In this document: positions 20,466-30,155 of the stretch, one piece after another
Numbering within the stretch: the stretch's first letter is position 1
How the letters are laid out: the number at the start of each line of letters is the position of its first letter
NCBI GenBank assembly: GCA_946965045.2
Contig: OX337228.1
Coordinates: forward strand, 5,518,001 to 5,582,000
Reading direction: 5' to 3'
DNA from: Epithemia pelagica
Taxonomy: Eukaryota; Bacillariophyta; Bacillariophyceae; Surirellales; Surirellaceae
Length of the DNA stretch: 64,000 bases
Notes under the pieces: model-generated
The model's input: only the letters and a program-made list of their open reading frames with translations
Told to the model about the DNA's origin: nothing
Database searches by the model: none
Made by a program: the position numbers and the translations under genes

Positions 20466-21260
20466 CTACTGGAATATTGCCAAAGTAAACAAGGCCACAA
20501 ATGCCATTGCGACAAACCGTACTGAGAAAGTTGCGACAACGTCTGCCCAGAGCGTCGCTTGTGATTCTTCTTCGATTTCGGACTTGTACAAATCTATATT
20601 CGGCCGCAGATAGAAGAATTCAACAAGACAATAAACAAACGAAGCCAGTGCTAGCTTGTCGAGAACATTCGAAAAACTAGACGCCCATTCTGCTTTGGCT
20701 AGGAATCCAGGAAGAGACTCTGGAGCCACTGGTATTGCATCGCGACTGATGAAGGAATTGGACGGAGGTACAAAGCCTGGCAAGTAGTCCTGTTCTTTGA
20801 TACCTGACGCATCAATTACCTTGAGACCTTTGGCAACTAACTCCTGAACAATCTCCGGTACGTTGGGTGCTGCTGAGGGATCCGTGACTGGCTTTAATGG
20901 GGCAATCGACCGACCGGCCTCCAAGTACGGATCCGGTGGTCCGAACCAGGGATTGCTGTGTCCATGAGCAACCCCGGAAGAGTAAATTGTTGATATCAGA
21001 GCCTCTGCATGTTGCACAGAGTCGATGGCTGAATTTGACAAGTCGACGGGTGTGTGAACAAATGAGCTTGGATCAACTGCTGCCATTGGGAGAGAAGAGG
21101 AACGCCTTGGAAGATCTGAAAGTCTTGCGATGGAGAATCCGTTCGATATAACAGCACCTGATATGACGATGAATATCCATATAATGTTTTGGACGGTCAT
21201 GGTTGTCGAAATTCTCTTGACAGGGACAATTTGGATATGACTGCGCCGCACAACTGCCAT
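20466..21260 (-). CDS. plastid-targeted membrane protein of unknown function
   Basis: Intronless, 264 residues. A second Met at residue 21 starts a good signal peptide ending I-S-N-G-F-S, giving Phe at +1 of the likely cleavage site; the plastid is the predicted location. The mature protein has a Pro-rich middle (W-F-G-P-P-D-P-Y) and two C-terminal hydrophobic segments (about 205-225 and 243-262) separated by a charged loop containing L-R-P-N-I-D-L-Y. I do not recognise a family. The unbroken frame, targeting signal and membrane segments make it a real gene. Confidence 0.7.
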   Translation of the reverse strand: MAVVRRSHIQIVPVKRISTTMTVQNIIWIFIVISGAVISNGFSIARLSDLPRRSSSLPMAAVDPSSFVHTPVDLSNSAIDSVQHAEALISTIYSSGVAHGHSNPWFGPPDPYLEAGRSIAPLKPVTDPSAAPNVPEIVQELVAKGLKVIDASGIKEQDYLPGFVPPSNSFISRDAIPVAPESLPGFLAKAEWASSFSNVLDKLALASFVYCLVEFFYLRPNIDLYKSEIEEESQATLWADVVATFSVRFVAMAFVALFTLAIFQ

Positions 21261-21558
21261 GAATAGCTGGCTCTCGTTGACTCCTTTCCAGTGCTTGCCA
21301 CTGCTTTTGAATCTGCTAGGTAGGTGACAAACGAAAACAGTAGCAGACCCCTTCTCGTCTTCTTCTAACGGCAGAAGTGTTGATTGTTGATGGCAATAGA
21401 ACAGATCGATGGTTATGATTTATGATGGCTGGATCGATGTGTCACTGTGGCTACACGTGGAACCAATCGGTCGCAGTAGTCAAAATCGATCGCCGAGGAT
21501 ACCATGACCATGATTGGAGTAGGTAGACAAACTTATTTTACAGCTCCATCGGATAATT

Positions 21559-22233
21559 CTACATACTTTGCCATGGGATGTCGTTCCAAGGGAAGAAACT
21601 GGGATTCCGGGGACCCAGCTCAGACAGAAAGTTCAGAGCAGCCACAAATAGGACAAGGTCTATCCAAAACCTCGTATCTGGGGCAAGCTCTGGAAAACGA
21701 TCGGCAGCACCATCCGGATCAATCGAATCCAACAGAGGATTTGGTATGACAACATCACTAAACATATCATACTCTTCATCGTCTTCGTCATCGTCGTCAT
21801 GGAAATCACGGTCGTCCAATTCGTCTTCTACATCGTAGTAGGAGCTCTGCTCGTAGTAGGATGATCCTTGCAGTTCTTCTTCTCGATCACCATCGAAGCG
21901 ATTACGACGTGACGAGCCACGCCGGGGAACAGGTACCTTTTCCCAGTATTCATCGTCATCGTCCTCATCATCGTCATAGTACCGATCATTGTCTCGTTTC
22001 ATCTGCAGTAGAGGATACCGTCCTGTCATGACAGTGTCAAGGTACTTGAGGTTCGAATGAACATTCCTTCGGGTGATTGCTGCGTTCTCTATGAAGCCAT
22101 AAGGATGGCGGTGAGCTGATGTGATAGTTGCAACTAGGAGAAACCGTAGCATCCAAAGGTATGGGATTCGTCGACACATTCTGTCAATCATGGCCGAATG
22201 CCCCACAGAACATTTTGTACAGAACGGCGGCAT
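21559..22233 (-). CDS. acidic secreted or plastid protein of unknown function
   Basis: Intronless, 224 residues. A hydrophobic segment (about 24-40) acts as signal peptide or anchor. The middle is extremely acidic, with repeated Asp/Glu and Tyr (D-D-D-E-D-D-D-D-E-Y), and holds a small basic island (R-R-G-S-S-R-R-N-R). The last 60 residues look ordered: P-N-P-L-L-D-S-I-D-P-D-G, then F-W-I-D-L-V-L-F-V-A-A-L-N-F-L, likely a membrane helix, then G-P-R-N-P. Function unknown. Divergent from RPT5 with about 200 bases between the start codons. Confidence 0.65.
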   Translation of the reverse strand: MPPFCTKCSVGHSAMIDRMCRRIPYLWMLRFLLVATITSAHRHPYGFIENAAITRRNVHSNLKYLDTVMTGRYPLLQMKRDNDRYYDDDEDDDDEYWEKVPVPRRGSSRRNRFDGDREEELQGSSYYEQSSYYDVEDELDDRDFHDDDDEDDEEYDMFSDVVIPNPLLDSIDPDGAADRFPELAPDTRFWIDLVLFVAALNFLSELGPRNPSFFPWNDIPWQSM

Positions 22234-22440
22234 TTTCGACGGACGCGAGCGACTTGAGTCGACGGACGGTCAACGGTCAGGCCCTTTTCGTGATTGAGAT
22301 GAAATGATGGGACTCGTATCTTGGGGGTCGTCTGTCTTTTTGGTTCGACGAGCATCTTCTCCCACCATTGTGAATCCTCAAAAGAGCATTGTGCTCAACA
22401 ACGATCTATTACACAAGAGCAAGTGTATTACAGCATTCAT

Positions 22441-23923
22441 ATGAGTTCAGATGATTTAGAAGGCGATGATATCTGGGGTGATTCGGGTGGATCCGCCGAG
22501 CTGGGAGGAGGTGGTGCCGCCGCGGCGGGTGCCAGTGAAGGCGAAAGCAAGCAACCAGACGATGGCGATGATCCATTGGAGGATGAGGAAACGAGGCATA
22601 TGACGATATCCGAATTACGCCAACGCATTCATTTATTGAACAATGATATTCGTGTCATGAAGTCAGATGTTCAACGCATCACTCATGAAAGTCGAGGGCA
22701 ACGTGAACGCATCAAGGAAAATCAAGAAAAGGTCAAAGTGAACAAGCAATTGCCATACTTGGTCGCGAACGTGGTCGAAGTGTTGGAACCTGATGCAGAG
22801 GATGGTACGTAGTCCCAATGGAGCGTTTGCTTTGAGGTTTTCGAGACAAGTGACTTATTCTGGTTCTATTCCTGGATTTTTGTCTTAAATAGGTTTGGAA
22901 GAAGAAGAGGGGGGCGATGCCACGGATGCTGTGGCAAAAACGCGGTCGGCGGTTGTTCGAACTAGTACGCGCCAAACGATTTTCCTTCCAATTCCAGGTT
23001 TGGTGGACCCAGATGAGCTGCGTCCGTCAGATCTTGTGGGTACGAACAAGGATTCCTATCTAATCCTCGAAAAGTTGCCAGAAGAATTTGACAGTCGTGT
23101 GCAAGCAATGGAAGTAGATGAAAGACCCACGGAAGAATATTCTGACATTGGTGGAGCTGACCAGCAAATCCAAGAATTGATTGAAGCTGTGGTCCTTCCC
23201 ATGACTCATAAAGATATGTTCGAGACCATCGGAATACGGCCACCCAAAGGTGTTCTGTTGCATGGACCACCAGGAACAGGAAAGACTCTGCTGGCCCGTG
23301 CCTGTGCCAATCAAACCAATGCAATCTTTTTGAAGCTGGCTGGGCCTCAGCTAGTCCAAATGTTTATTGGTGATGGAGCGAAACTTATACGCGATGCGTT
23401 TGAATTGGCAAAAGCGAAGATCAAGCAAGGCCTGTCAACGGGTGCTATTCTGTTCATTGATGAAATTGACGCTATCGGAACAAAGCGCTTTGGTGGTGAT
23501 CAATCAGGTGATCGCGAAGTACAACGTACCATGTTGGAGTTACTGAGTCAGCTGGATGGCTTTAGTAGCAATGAAATGATCAAAGTCATTGCTGCTACAA
23601 ATCGACCAGATGTGTTGGATCCGGCGCTTTTGCGTTCTGGTCGTCTTGATCGAAAAATCGAACTTCCTCATCCAAATGAAGATGCTAGAGCCAAGATTTT
23701 ACAGATTCATTCACGAAAAATGAACGTGAGCCCTGAGGTTGTCTTTGAGGAACTCGCACGTTCATGCGAAGATTTCAATGGTGCTCAGCTAAAGGCGGTT
23801 TGTGTGGAAGCTGGAATGCTTGCCTTGCGGAGAGAATCCTCTACCATTATGCATGAAGATTTTGTAGAAGCCATCACAGTTGTTGCTGCCAAGAAGAAAG
23901 GAAGTCTGGATTATTTTGCTTAG
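22441..23923 (+). CDS. RPT5: 26S proteasome regulatory ATPase RPT5 (PSMC3)
   Basis: Exons 22441-22804 and 22893-23923, intron GTACGT…TAG splitting a Gly codon; 464 residues. An acidic Gly-rich N-terminus and a coiled coil (about 60-105) are followed by the OB domain. The AAA+ module has Walker A G-P-P-G-T-G-K-T and Walker B I-L-F-I-D-E-I-D, plus D-G-F-S-S and the arginine-finger region A-A-T-N-R-P-D. The C-terminus D-Y-F-A is the hydrophobic-Tyr/Phe-X type tail by which RPT5 opens the 20S gate. Among the six RPT paralogues the sequence around E-E-Y-S-D-I-G-G and the C-terminus fit RPT5 best. Confidence 0.96.
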
Positions 23924-24124
23924 CCGAAATAGAAGGAACTCTGTAAGACATCTAATAGAATGCGTCGAAAGAAATACAATGGATGATCACATCCAGCAAT
24001 TCGGTTCCATGCGTGACATTCAGTGGACCTAGTTTCCCATCGCTTGAAATAAGCATCATCATGACCACTTCATAGTGTAGATATAGGAAACTTTGTATAC
24101 CTTAAATAAACACCACCTACATTT

Positions 24125-25334
24125 TTACTCCACCATGCAGATCATTTCGTTGAATCGGTCTACTTCCGTGGAAGATCCGATGCAAAGAGCAGTACGTTGG
24201 TCGACGGAGTTGATTTGAACATCCAAAATCGATCCACCAGTCACACCATCAGAAGTCTTGCCTCCTGCCTTTTCAACAAGAAGTCCGAAAGGAGCAGCTT
24301 CAAACGCCAGTCGGAGTTTGGCAGGGCTTCCTTCGGAGGTGGGGTTGGAGAAGACACCTTGTTCCTTTGTGAACTGTTGGTACACATCAGGGACAAGACC
24401 TCCAGAGTATCGGAGAGTGTAACGGTTCTCCATGAAGTGGTCAATGAGCTTCTTGTATCCAGGCAAGTCTTGGGCGGCACGCAAGTTGGCAGGGGCAAAG
24501 ATTTTGCAGTCAGGGCTGATGGAAATCTTGTGGCGAGAGCAGATCCAAGGTTCCCAGGTACCATCGGGAAGTTGGCAACCCTCAGGAGTGCAGCCGTAGC
24601 TGAATTCGTACGTTCCGTCGTCCAAGGCAACGAGAACAGTTGTACGAGGACCATACAAAGCAACCAAGGAGGTAACTTGGTCACGGCCAGTGGCTCCAAT
24701 CAAACCAGTGCTCTTGGGCCAAACACCAATCATGGTACCAACAGCCCAGTTATTGTCGACAATGGACGATCCATCCAAAGGATCCCAGCAGATAGTGAAC
24801 TCTCCGTCACCACCTTCGTCGACGTCACGGACAACAGGGTCTTCTTCGGAGGCTCCCTCGCGAATGACAGAAGACTTCTTCACCGAGTCCCAGATCAAGT
24901 TGTCGGCAATCACCTGTATATCGAAAAGAGTAAAATCACTATACAATGAGTCCATGGTCAACATTTCAGTTGTACTGTTCGTCCACTACAGACTTGTTCG
25001 CACTCACATCAACAGAAAGCTGGGCATCACCGAAATCGTTCATACTTCCTTCCACAGTGACAAGGGCTGTGCGAAGGGCCTCAGTGATTTCAGCGCACAC
25101 ATCAAGCATGTCCTTGATCACGGCGCGGACCTTGGGGTCGCTGCACTTTTGCTCAAGGACGGCGTCAAGGCTCTCATAGGAATCCTTTTTCTCCGTCTTT
25201 GTGTAGAAAGACGTGGACGAGGCACCAAATTCACCAAAAAGCTTGGTGGTGGAGGCCTGGCTTTTCAAGAAAGCAGGAGTGCTGAAAGCAGCAACTGCGT
25301 CGGCAAGGAGGAAGAGAGATGTGGCGACCTTCAT
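24125..25334 (-). CDS. SBP: sedoheptulose-1,7-bisphosphatase, plastid
   Basis: Exons 25334-25008 and 24913-24125, intron GTGAGT…CAG in phase 0; 371 residues. It hydrolyses sedoheptulose-1,7-bisphosphate in the Calvin cycle. The metal-binding motif D-P-L-D-G-S-S-I-V (153-161) with Ile rather than Asn after Ser-Ser, then G-V-W-P and Y-T-L-R-Y-S-G-G-L-V-P-D-V, are the features that separate SBPase from FBPase. The N-terminus is a signal peptide leading to V-A-A-F-S-T-P-A-F, a good diatom plastid address. The region aligning with the plant redox site lacks the plant C-x4-C pair, ending instead in E-G-S-M-N-D-F-G-D. It lies on the same strand as, and downstream of, the first FBPase gene. Confidence 0.92.
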
Positions 25335-25740
25335 TGTTGGGGAGAAGAATGAACTGTGTGTCGAATCTGCCAGAGGTGATTCGCAAAAGTTTTCGTCTCG
25401 TGGACTCTGGGTAGCACGTCACACATTTGACATACGTATGCACGGGACTGCGTTGAGTAACCTTATTTTTCGGCCGACGTCGATCCGCTCACGATTATGG
25501 CACATCGTACGGACCATGACGACGATGTTAACACTCGGACCACAGACGACGATAATCCAAGGGAAAGGTTACAATCGTTTGCAAAAGCTCATACATCATC
25601 GATCGACTTAGAATGCTTCAACAACGAAAACAACTCAACGTATAGATAATCTGACCACCCCTAGCTACGGTAGCTAGTGATGATAAAAGTTGTAGATTAC
25701 GAATGCTATTTCACTGAAAAATACTAGGTAGGTAGGAATC
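25335..25740. promoter_or_regulatory. spacer between FBPase (25741) and SBPase (25334)
   Basis: About 400 bases on the shared minus strand; it holds the FBPase 3' end and the SBPase promoter. No clear element seen. Confidence 0.4.
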
Positions 25741-27231
25741 TTAGTTGCCAGCAGCGGCATAAGCGTCAATAACTTCTTGGACATCGTTCTTCGATCCCAT
25801 GACGACAGGAATCCTTTGGTGAACAATCTTAGGCTTGATTTCCATGACACGTTCGGTACCAGTGGTGGACAAACCGCCAGCTTGTTCCATAATGAAGGAC
25901 ATGGGGGCACCTTCGTACAAAAGACGAAGCTTGCCATTGGGGTTCTTGGTATCACCGGGGTATCCAAAGACACCTCCGTACAACAAGGTACGGTGGACGT
26001 CTCCCACCATGGATCCAATGTAGCGACTGGAGAATTTCTTTCCGCTCTTTCCCGTTCCTTCACGCCACTTCATGACGGTATCACGCATTGGTGCGTCCCA
26101 CATTTCCAAGTTGGCTTCATTGAAGGAGTAGATGCCAGAATTTTCCGGGATTTCCACTCTTGGCTTTGAAAGAACAAACTCACCAATCGATTCATCCAAA
26201 GTGAAGATGTACACACCGTTTCCGAGGGTCAAGGCCAAGAATGTGGAGGAGGAATAGAGGCAGTAGGCGGCAGCGACAAGGTTTGTTCCGGGTTGAAGAG
26301 TGTTGGCAAGGCACTGGGCTTCTTGTTGAGTGCATTCATCGTCAATGCAATCAGGGTCAACTTCGCATCTTTCGTCGTGTTCATAGACGCCAATAATAGT
26401 TCCGGTGGGGATACCGGCATCGACATTGGACGATCCATCCAAGGCTATACAAAAGATGAAACAACCAAAACGTGTGAGGATGTTGCTCACATGCAGCTTA
26501 CCAAAGTTTTCAGCATGAAACGAGTCGTAAAAGCCAGATCGCTCTATTGGACAATGACAAAGAACAACTTACGCTGCAACACAAGAACACAATGAGTGAG
26601 ATGTCTGCTGGCAGCAAAGTTGGTCGAGAGAAGTGGAAACACCAGGAAATAAATAAATCAAACGGAAGCAGAGGAAACTTACATCGAATACTGCAACATA
26701 TTTGCCACTGTCGTCAATGATTACTTCTCGGTCGTCATCCTCCTCCAAAAGTGACACAGGCGCATCTTCTTCTTCGGAGGCCAGTACTCCCAAACGGCCA
26801 GTGAAACGAAGGGCACGCTTCAAGAGATCGTTCGTGATGACATCAAGCTTTTTCTGGTCTTCACCTTGGACATTGACCTCGCCTTGGTATCCAAGAGTCT
26901 CACTGGAGGGGAGCTGGGAACGCTTGACCAGGTTCGAGATGGCTTTGCAGGCCGTATCAATGGCTCCAAAGAGAGTTGTAAGCTCCTTGAGTTCAGGGTT
27001 GAGCATGGTGACTTCATTCATGAAGCGAGTCAATGTAACTCCAGTGGTGTCGCACACTTCGTCAAAGACGGGTGCCTTTGTTTTGGTTTGAATTCCAGAG
27101 GGTGGTGCTTCGACCGACGAAAACATGACACTGGATGTGCGAGCCGGTGTCTGGGCTCCTCCACCCACAACGAAAGCATCGGCAACCGTGGACGCAAGGG
27201 CGAATACTACGGCAACAGCACTAAACTTCAT
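25741..27231 (-). CDS. FBP: fructose-1,6-bisphosphatase, plastid (copy 1), with a one-base exon
   Basis: Exons 27231-26683, 26573 (a single base) and 26444-25741; introns 26682-26574 (GTAAGT…CAG) and 26572-26445 (GTAAGT…TAG). The 417-residue product contains V-F-D-P-L-D-G-S-S-N (D183-N190), the FBPase metal and substrate motif. Direct joining of the two large exons would give D-P-W-M-D-R and a frameshift, so the single C is needed for Pro184. Further FBPase marks: [38 protein letters not shown]. The N-terminal signal peptide ends A-D-A-F, a plastid address. The loop matching the thioredoxin-regulated loop of plant plastid FBPase holds four Cys (210, 216, 221, 228). It is head-to-head with a close paralogue at 27683. 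Confidence 0.93.
26573..26573 (-). other. predicted single-nucleotide exon (C) of FBPase copy 1
   Basis: On the minus strand the base C is flanked directly by an upstream acceptor (…TGTTGCAG) and a downstream donor (GTAAGTTG). It supplies the first base of Pro184 (C|CC) between Asp183 and Leu185. Without it the frame shifts and a stop follows after about 73 codons. Confidence 0.82.
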
Positions 27232-27682
27232 GGTTTCGGTTTGTCTCACGAACACAAAAGGTTGGAAAAGAGACCTGATATAGTATGACGATGAAAGCAA
27301 TCGAATGAATACGGATGCAGGCGTTATTTTTTCTGACATGTTACGAGAATCGGTTCAAAAATTTAAATTCAGGGGGCGTGTTAGATCAATGACGTGTGTG
27401 CGAAAAGGCACGTTGGTCGGAACCAACATTCTTGCAAAAGAGGTGAAATTTTGTGAATCTGCGCCCCACCGTACGACGATACTCCGCTTTACTTACTGTT
27501 ACTGCATACATAGGTTAGTGGGGCAGAGCCTTAAATTTTCTTGCATGAGATGACACGACGACGGAGTCTGTCGCACGACAAAATCCGTCGTGCCACACAC
27601 CAAAGATACAATAGAGCAATTTGCATTCGCAAGTTTGTCTGGTCTATAAGTTGGAAAAAGGTGCAGTTGGAAACAAACAACC
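27232..27682. promoter_or_regulatory. shared promoter region of head-to-head FBPase genes
   Basis: The two start codons face outward from a 451-base spacer, so this stretch must promote transcription in both directions. A TATA-like CTATAA lies about 38 bases before the plus-strand ATG and a CTATATC-type sequence lies at a similar position for the minus-strand gene; both are weak evidence. A common spacer would allow co-regulation of the two enzymes by light. Confidence 0.5.
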
Positions 27683-29229
27683 ATGAAGATTGTGCAACTT
27701 CTCTCTCTTGTCGTCGCCCCAGTGGCTGGCTTTTCGCCGCTTACTGGACCTGCCCACCGTACTGCTTCGTCTTTGGGAATTGCCACCAACTCGGCGCCGG
27801 TGGAACCCAAGACGAAGGCCCCTGTCTTCGACGAAGTCTGTGAAACCACGGGCGTCACCCTGAAACGCTTCATGACCGAAGTCGCCATGCTCAACCCTGA
27901 AATCACAGAATTGACCACCCTCTTTGGTGCGATTGACACTGCCTGCAAGGCCATTGCCAAGTAAGTTCGTCCCTCCCCTGTCGGTTCTCGGTTGCCGGTT
28001 GCCGGTTGCCTTGTGCAGTTCATGTCAAAGTCACTCATTAACACAACCATTGCTTTCTTTTTGGAACAGCCTGGTCCGTCGGTCGCAACTTCCATCGAGT
28101 GAAACCCTTGGACTCGAAGGAGAAGTGAATATTCAAGGTGAAGACCAAAAGAAGTTGGACGTGATCACCAACGACATTTTGAAGAGAGCCCTTCGCTTCA
28201 CTGGACGATTGGGAGTGTTGGCCTCTGAGGAAGAGGACACCCCTGTCGATCTCATGGCCAACCAACAACCTTCTGTCATCATTGATGAGGGAGAGAAATA
28301 TGTCGCTGTCTTTGATGTAAGTCAGTCAAAAGCACGAATGACGTGCTGTCGGTTTGATCACTAACTGTCGTCCTACTTCACTGTTGTTTCTCGACTTCGA
28401 ATCTTTTGTGTTATTCCTACTTTGGTTTTCCCTGCACTTTTGGAAATAGCGTAAGTTCCCCAAGCAGCTGATTTCTATGAATCGTGGATCGTGTACTCAC
28501 TAAATTTTTCTGGACGTTTGTCAAACAGCCTTGGACGGATCTTCGAACGTTGACGCTGGTATTCCCACTGGTACCATTGTTGGAATCTATGAACATGACG
28601 AAGAATGTGCAGTTGACCCCGACTGTGTTGGAGACGAATGCACCGAACAAGAAGCACAGTGCCTTGCCAACACTCTTCAACCTGGAACCAACTTGGTTGC
28701 TGCCGCCTACTGCCTCTATTCCTCTTCCACCTTCCTCGTCCTCACTCTTGGAGCTGGAACATATGGATTCACTTTGGACGACAACCTTGGAGAGTTTGTC
28801 TTGAGTCACCCCAATATTCAGATCCCAGAGACTTCCTCCATCATGTCTTTCAACGAGGCCAATACTGGAAACTGGGACGAACCCCTCCAAAAGGTTGTCA
28901 GTAACTGGAAGGCAGGAACTGGCGCCAGTGGCAAGAAATTCTCCAGCAGATACATTGGCTCCATGGTTGGAGATGTTCACCGTACCTTGTTGTACGGTGG
29001 TGTGTTTGGATACCCTGCCGATACCAAGAACACGAATGGAAAGCTTCGTCTCTTGTACGAGGGTGCACCCATGTCGTACATTGTGGAACAAGCAGGGGGA
29101 CTGTCAACGACTGGAACAAAGAGAGTAATGGAAATCTCCCCTGAAACCGTCCACCAACGTGTTCCCATTGTTATGGGCTCCAAGAACGATATTCAAGAAG
29201 TTATTGATTCTTACGCCGCCAGCAACTAG
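27683..29229 (+). CDS. FBP: fructose-1,6-bisphosphatase, plastid (copy 2), with a one-base exon
   Basis: Exons 27683-27960, 28070-28316, 28450 (a single base) and 28529-29229; all introns begin GTAAGT and end AG. The 408-residue product has D-P-L-D-G-S-S-N at 175-182, again only if the single C at 28450 is included. The first intron, inside an Asn codon, is absent from copy 1, while the one-base exon is shared. Motifs for the bisphosphatase fold ([32 protein letters not shown]) match copy 1. The leader ends P-V-A-G-F-S-P, again placing Phe after the signal peptide. The regulatory-type loop has Cys 202, 208, 213 and 220. Hydrolysis of fructose-1,6-bisphosphate in the plastid Calvin cycle is the expected role. 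Confidence 0.93.
28450..28450 (+). other. predicted single-nucleotide exon (C) of FBPase copy 2
   Basis: The base C sits between an acceptor (GGAAATAG) and a donor (GTAAGTTCC). It completes Pro176 (C|CC) and restores the frame for L-D-G-S-S-N. The flanking introns are 133 and 78 bases and do not resemble those of copy 1 outside the splice sites. Confidence 0.83.
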
Positions 29230-29534
29230 ATATAAAAAAGTGATGATAGTATAAGTGGATAGTATACACGAAATCTAGAGCAAATCTACTTATCTCCAGG
29301 GTCGTGAGTGTTTTTTATTTGTCTAACGTTCAAACATATTCAACATGTGACTAATGATCGGCATTTATGGGAGGTTGGTTGATGAACAAAAAGAAGCTCG
29401 GAGTGATTTGAAAAAGTCTGCTGAACCCAACCCAATCTTTTGTGATGTGGTGAGATATAAGAGAGTCAATCATACAAGCGATGGAGTCTAACCCGACGCG
29501 AAATTGTCGCGTTGAAAGAAATGGTACCGCTTTC
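29230..29534. terminator. convergent 3' spacer
   Basis: About 300 AT-rich bases between the stop codons of FBPase copy 2 and the RS-tailed membrane protein; expected to contain both polyadenylation regions. No gene seen. Confidence 0.35.
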
Positions 29535-30155
29535 TCAGACGAGTACCGTTTCCTTGACTGCTGGTTCGCTGCTTGGAGTGTGTTTGTCCGAGTTTGAGCG
29601 TCCTTTTGACCTGGACCGTTTGGCATCATGGCGTGAGCGCGATCGACTGCGTCTTGAAGACTTGGATCTGCTGCTTCTCCTGCTCTTGTTGTCTTCGTCA
29701 TCCTTCATCAAATCGTAATCTCCCTTGCGTGAACGAGATCGACTTCGACTTCGTTTGACGGACCCTGACCGGCCCTTACTCTCTGACCTCTTCTTCTCTT
29801 TTTTGTTGGAAGAAGATGAGTCAGAAGACATCCTTCGCATTATAGCACGAAACATTAAGATGGATAGTCCAAGTGCGACAATTATTGAAACAATTTTGAT
29901 GGTATTCTTGAAGATTGTGGACTCTGTTGCAAGTCCACCACCACCTCCTCCTCCTCCACCACCATCGCCGCCTCCACCACTTCCTCCGTAGAAGCTTTCG
30001 TACGCTCCATCATTGAAATCTCGCATGGCCTCGTCATCGTTAAACCAACCAGCTCGTTGTCGCCAATATTCGACATCTTCGATCCGCCGTAATTGGTTTG
30101 TGAATCTCGCGCCTTCCTGCTCTGTCTCCGAGGACTGCCGAAGATACCGTGTCAT
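29535..30155 (-). CDS. single-pass membrane protein with poly-Gly linker and RS-rich tail
   Basis: Intronless, 206 residues, unrecognised family. The N-terminal 55 residues are charged with E-Y-W-R-Q-R-A-G-W-F-N-D-D. A Gly-rich linker (about 58-74, nearly pure Gly, encoded by a GGN microsatellite) leads to a membrane helix (about 85-103). The C-terminal 90 residues are dominated by Arg, Ser and Lys with repeated RS and SR dipeptides. RS tails are usually phosphorylated by SR kinases; here one is attached to a membrane, possibly the nuclear envelope or ER, which recalls the lamin B receptor only in general layout. Confidence 0.6.
   Translation of the reverse strand: MTRYLRQSSETEQEGARFTNQLRRIEDVEYWRQRAGWFNDDEAMRDFNDGAYESFYGGSGGGGDGGGGGGGGGGLATESTIFKNTIKIVSIIVALGLSILMFRAIMRRMSSDSSSSNKKEKKRSESKGRSGSVKRSRSRSRSRKGDYDLMKDDEDNKSRRSSRSKSSRRSRSRSRHDAKRSRSKGRSNSDKHTPSSEPAVKETVLV

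Noticed and set aside
27499..28095. Antisense frame across FBPase copy 2 exon 1
   Set aside because: The sense strand is a well conserved enzyme with introns; the antisense frame has no family match.
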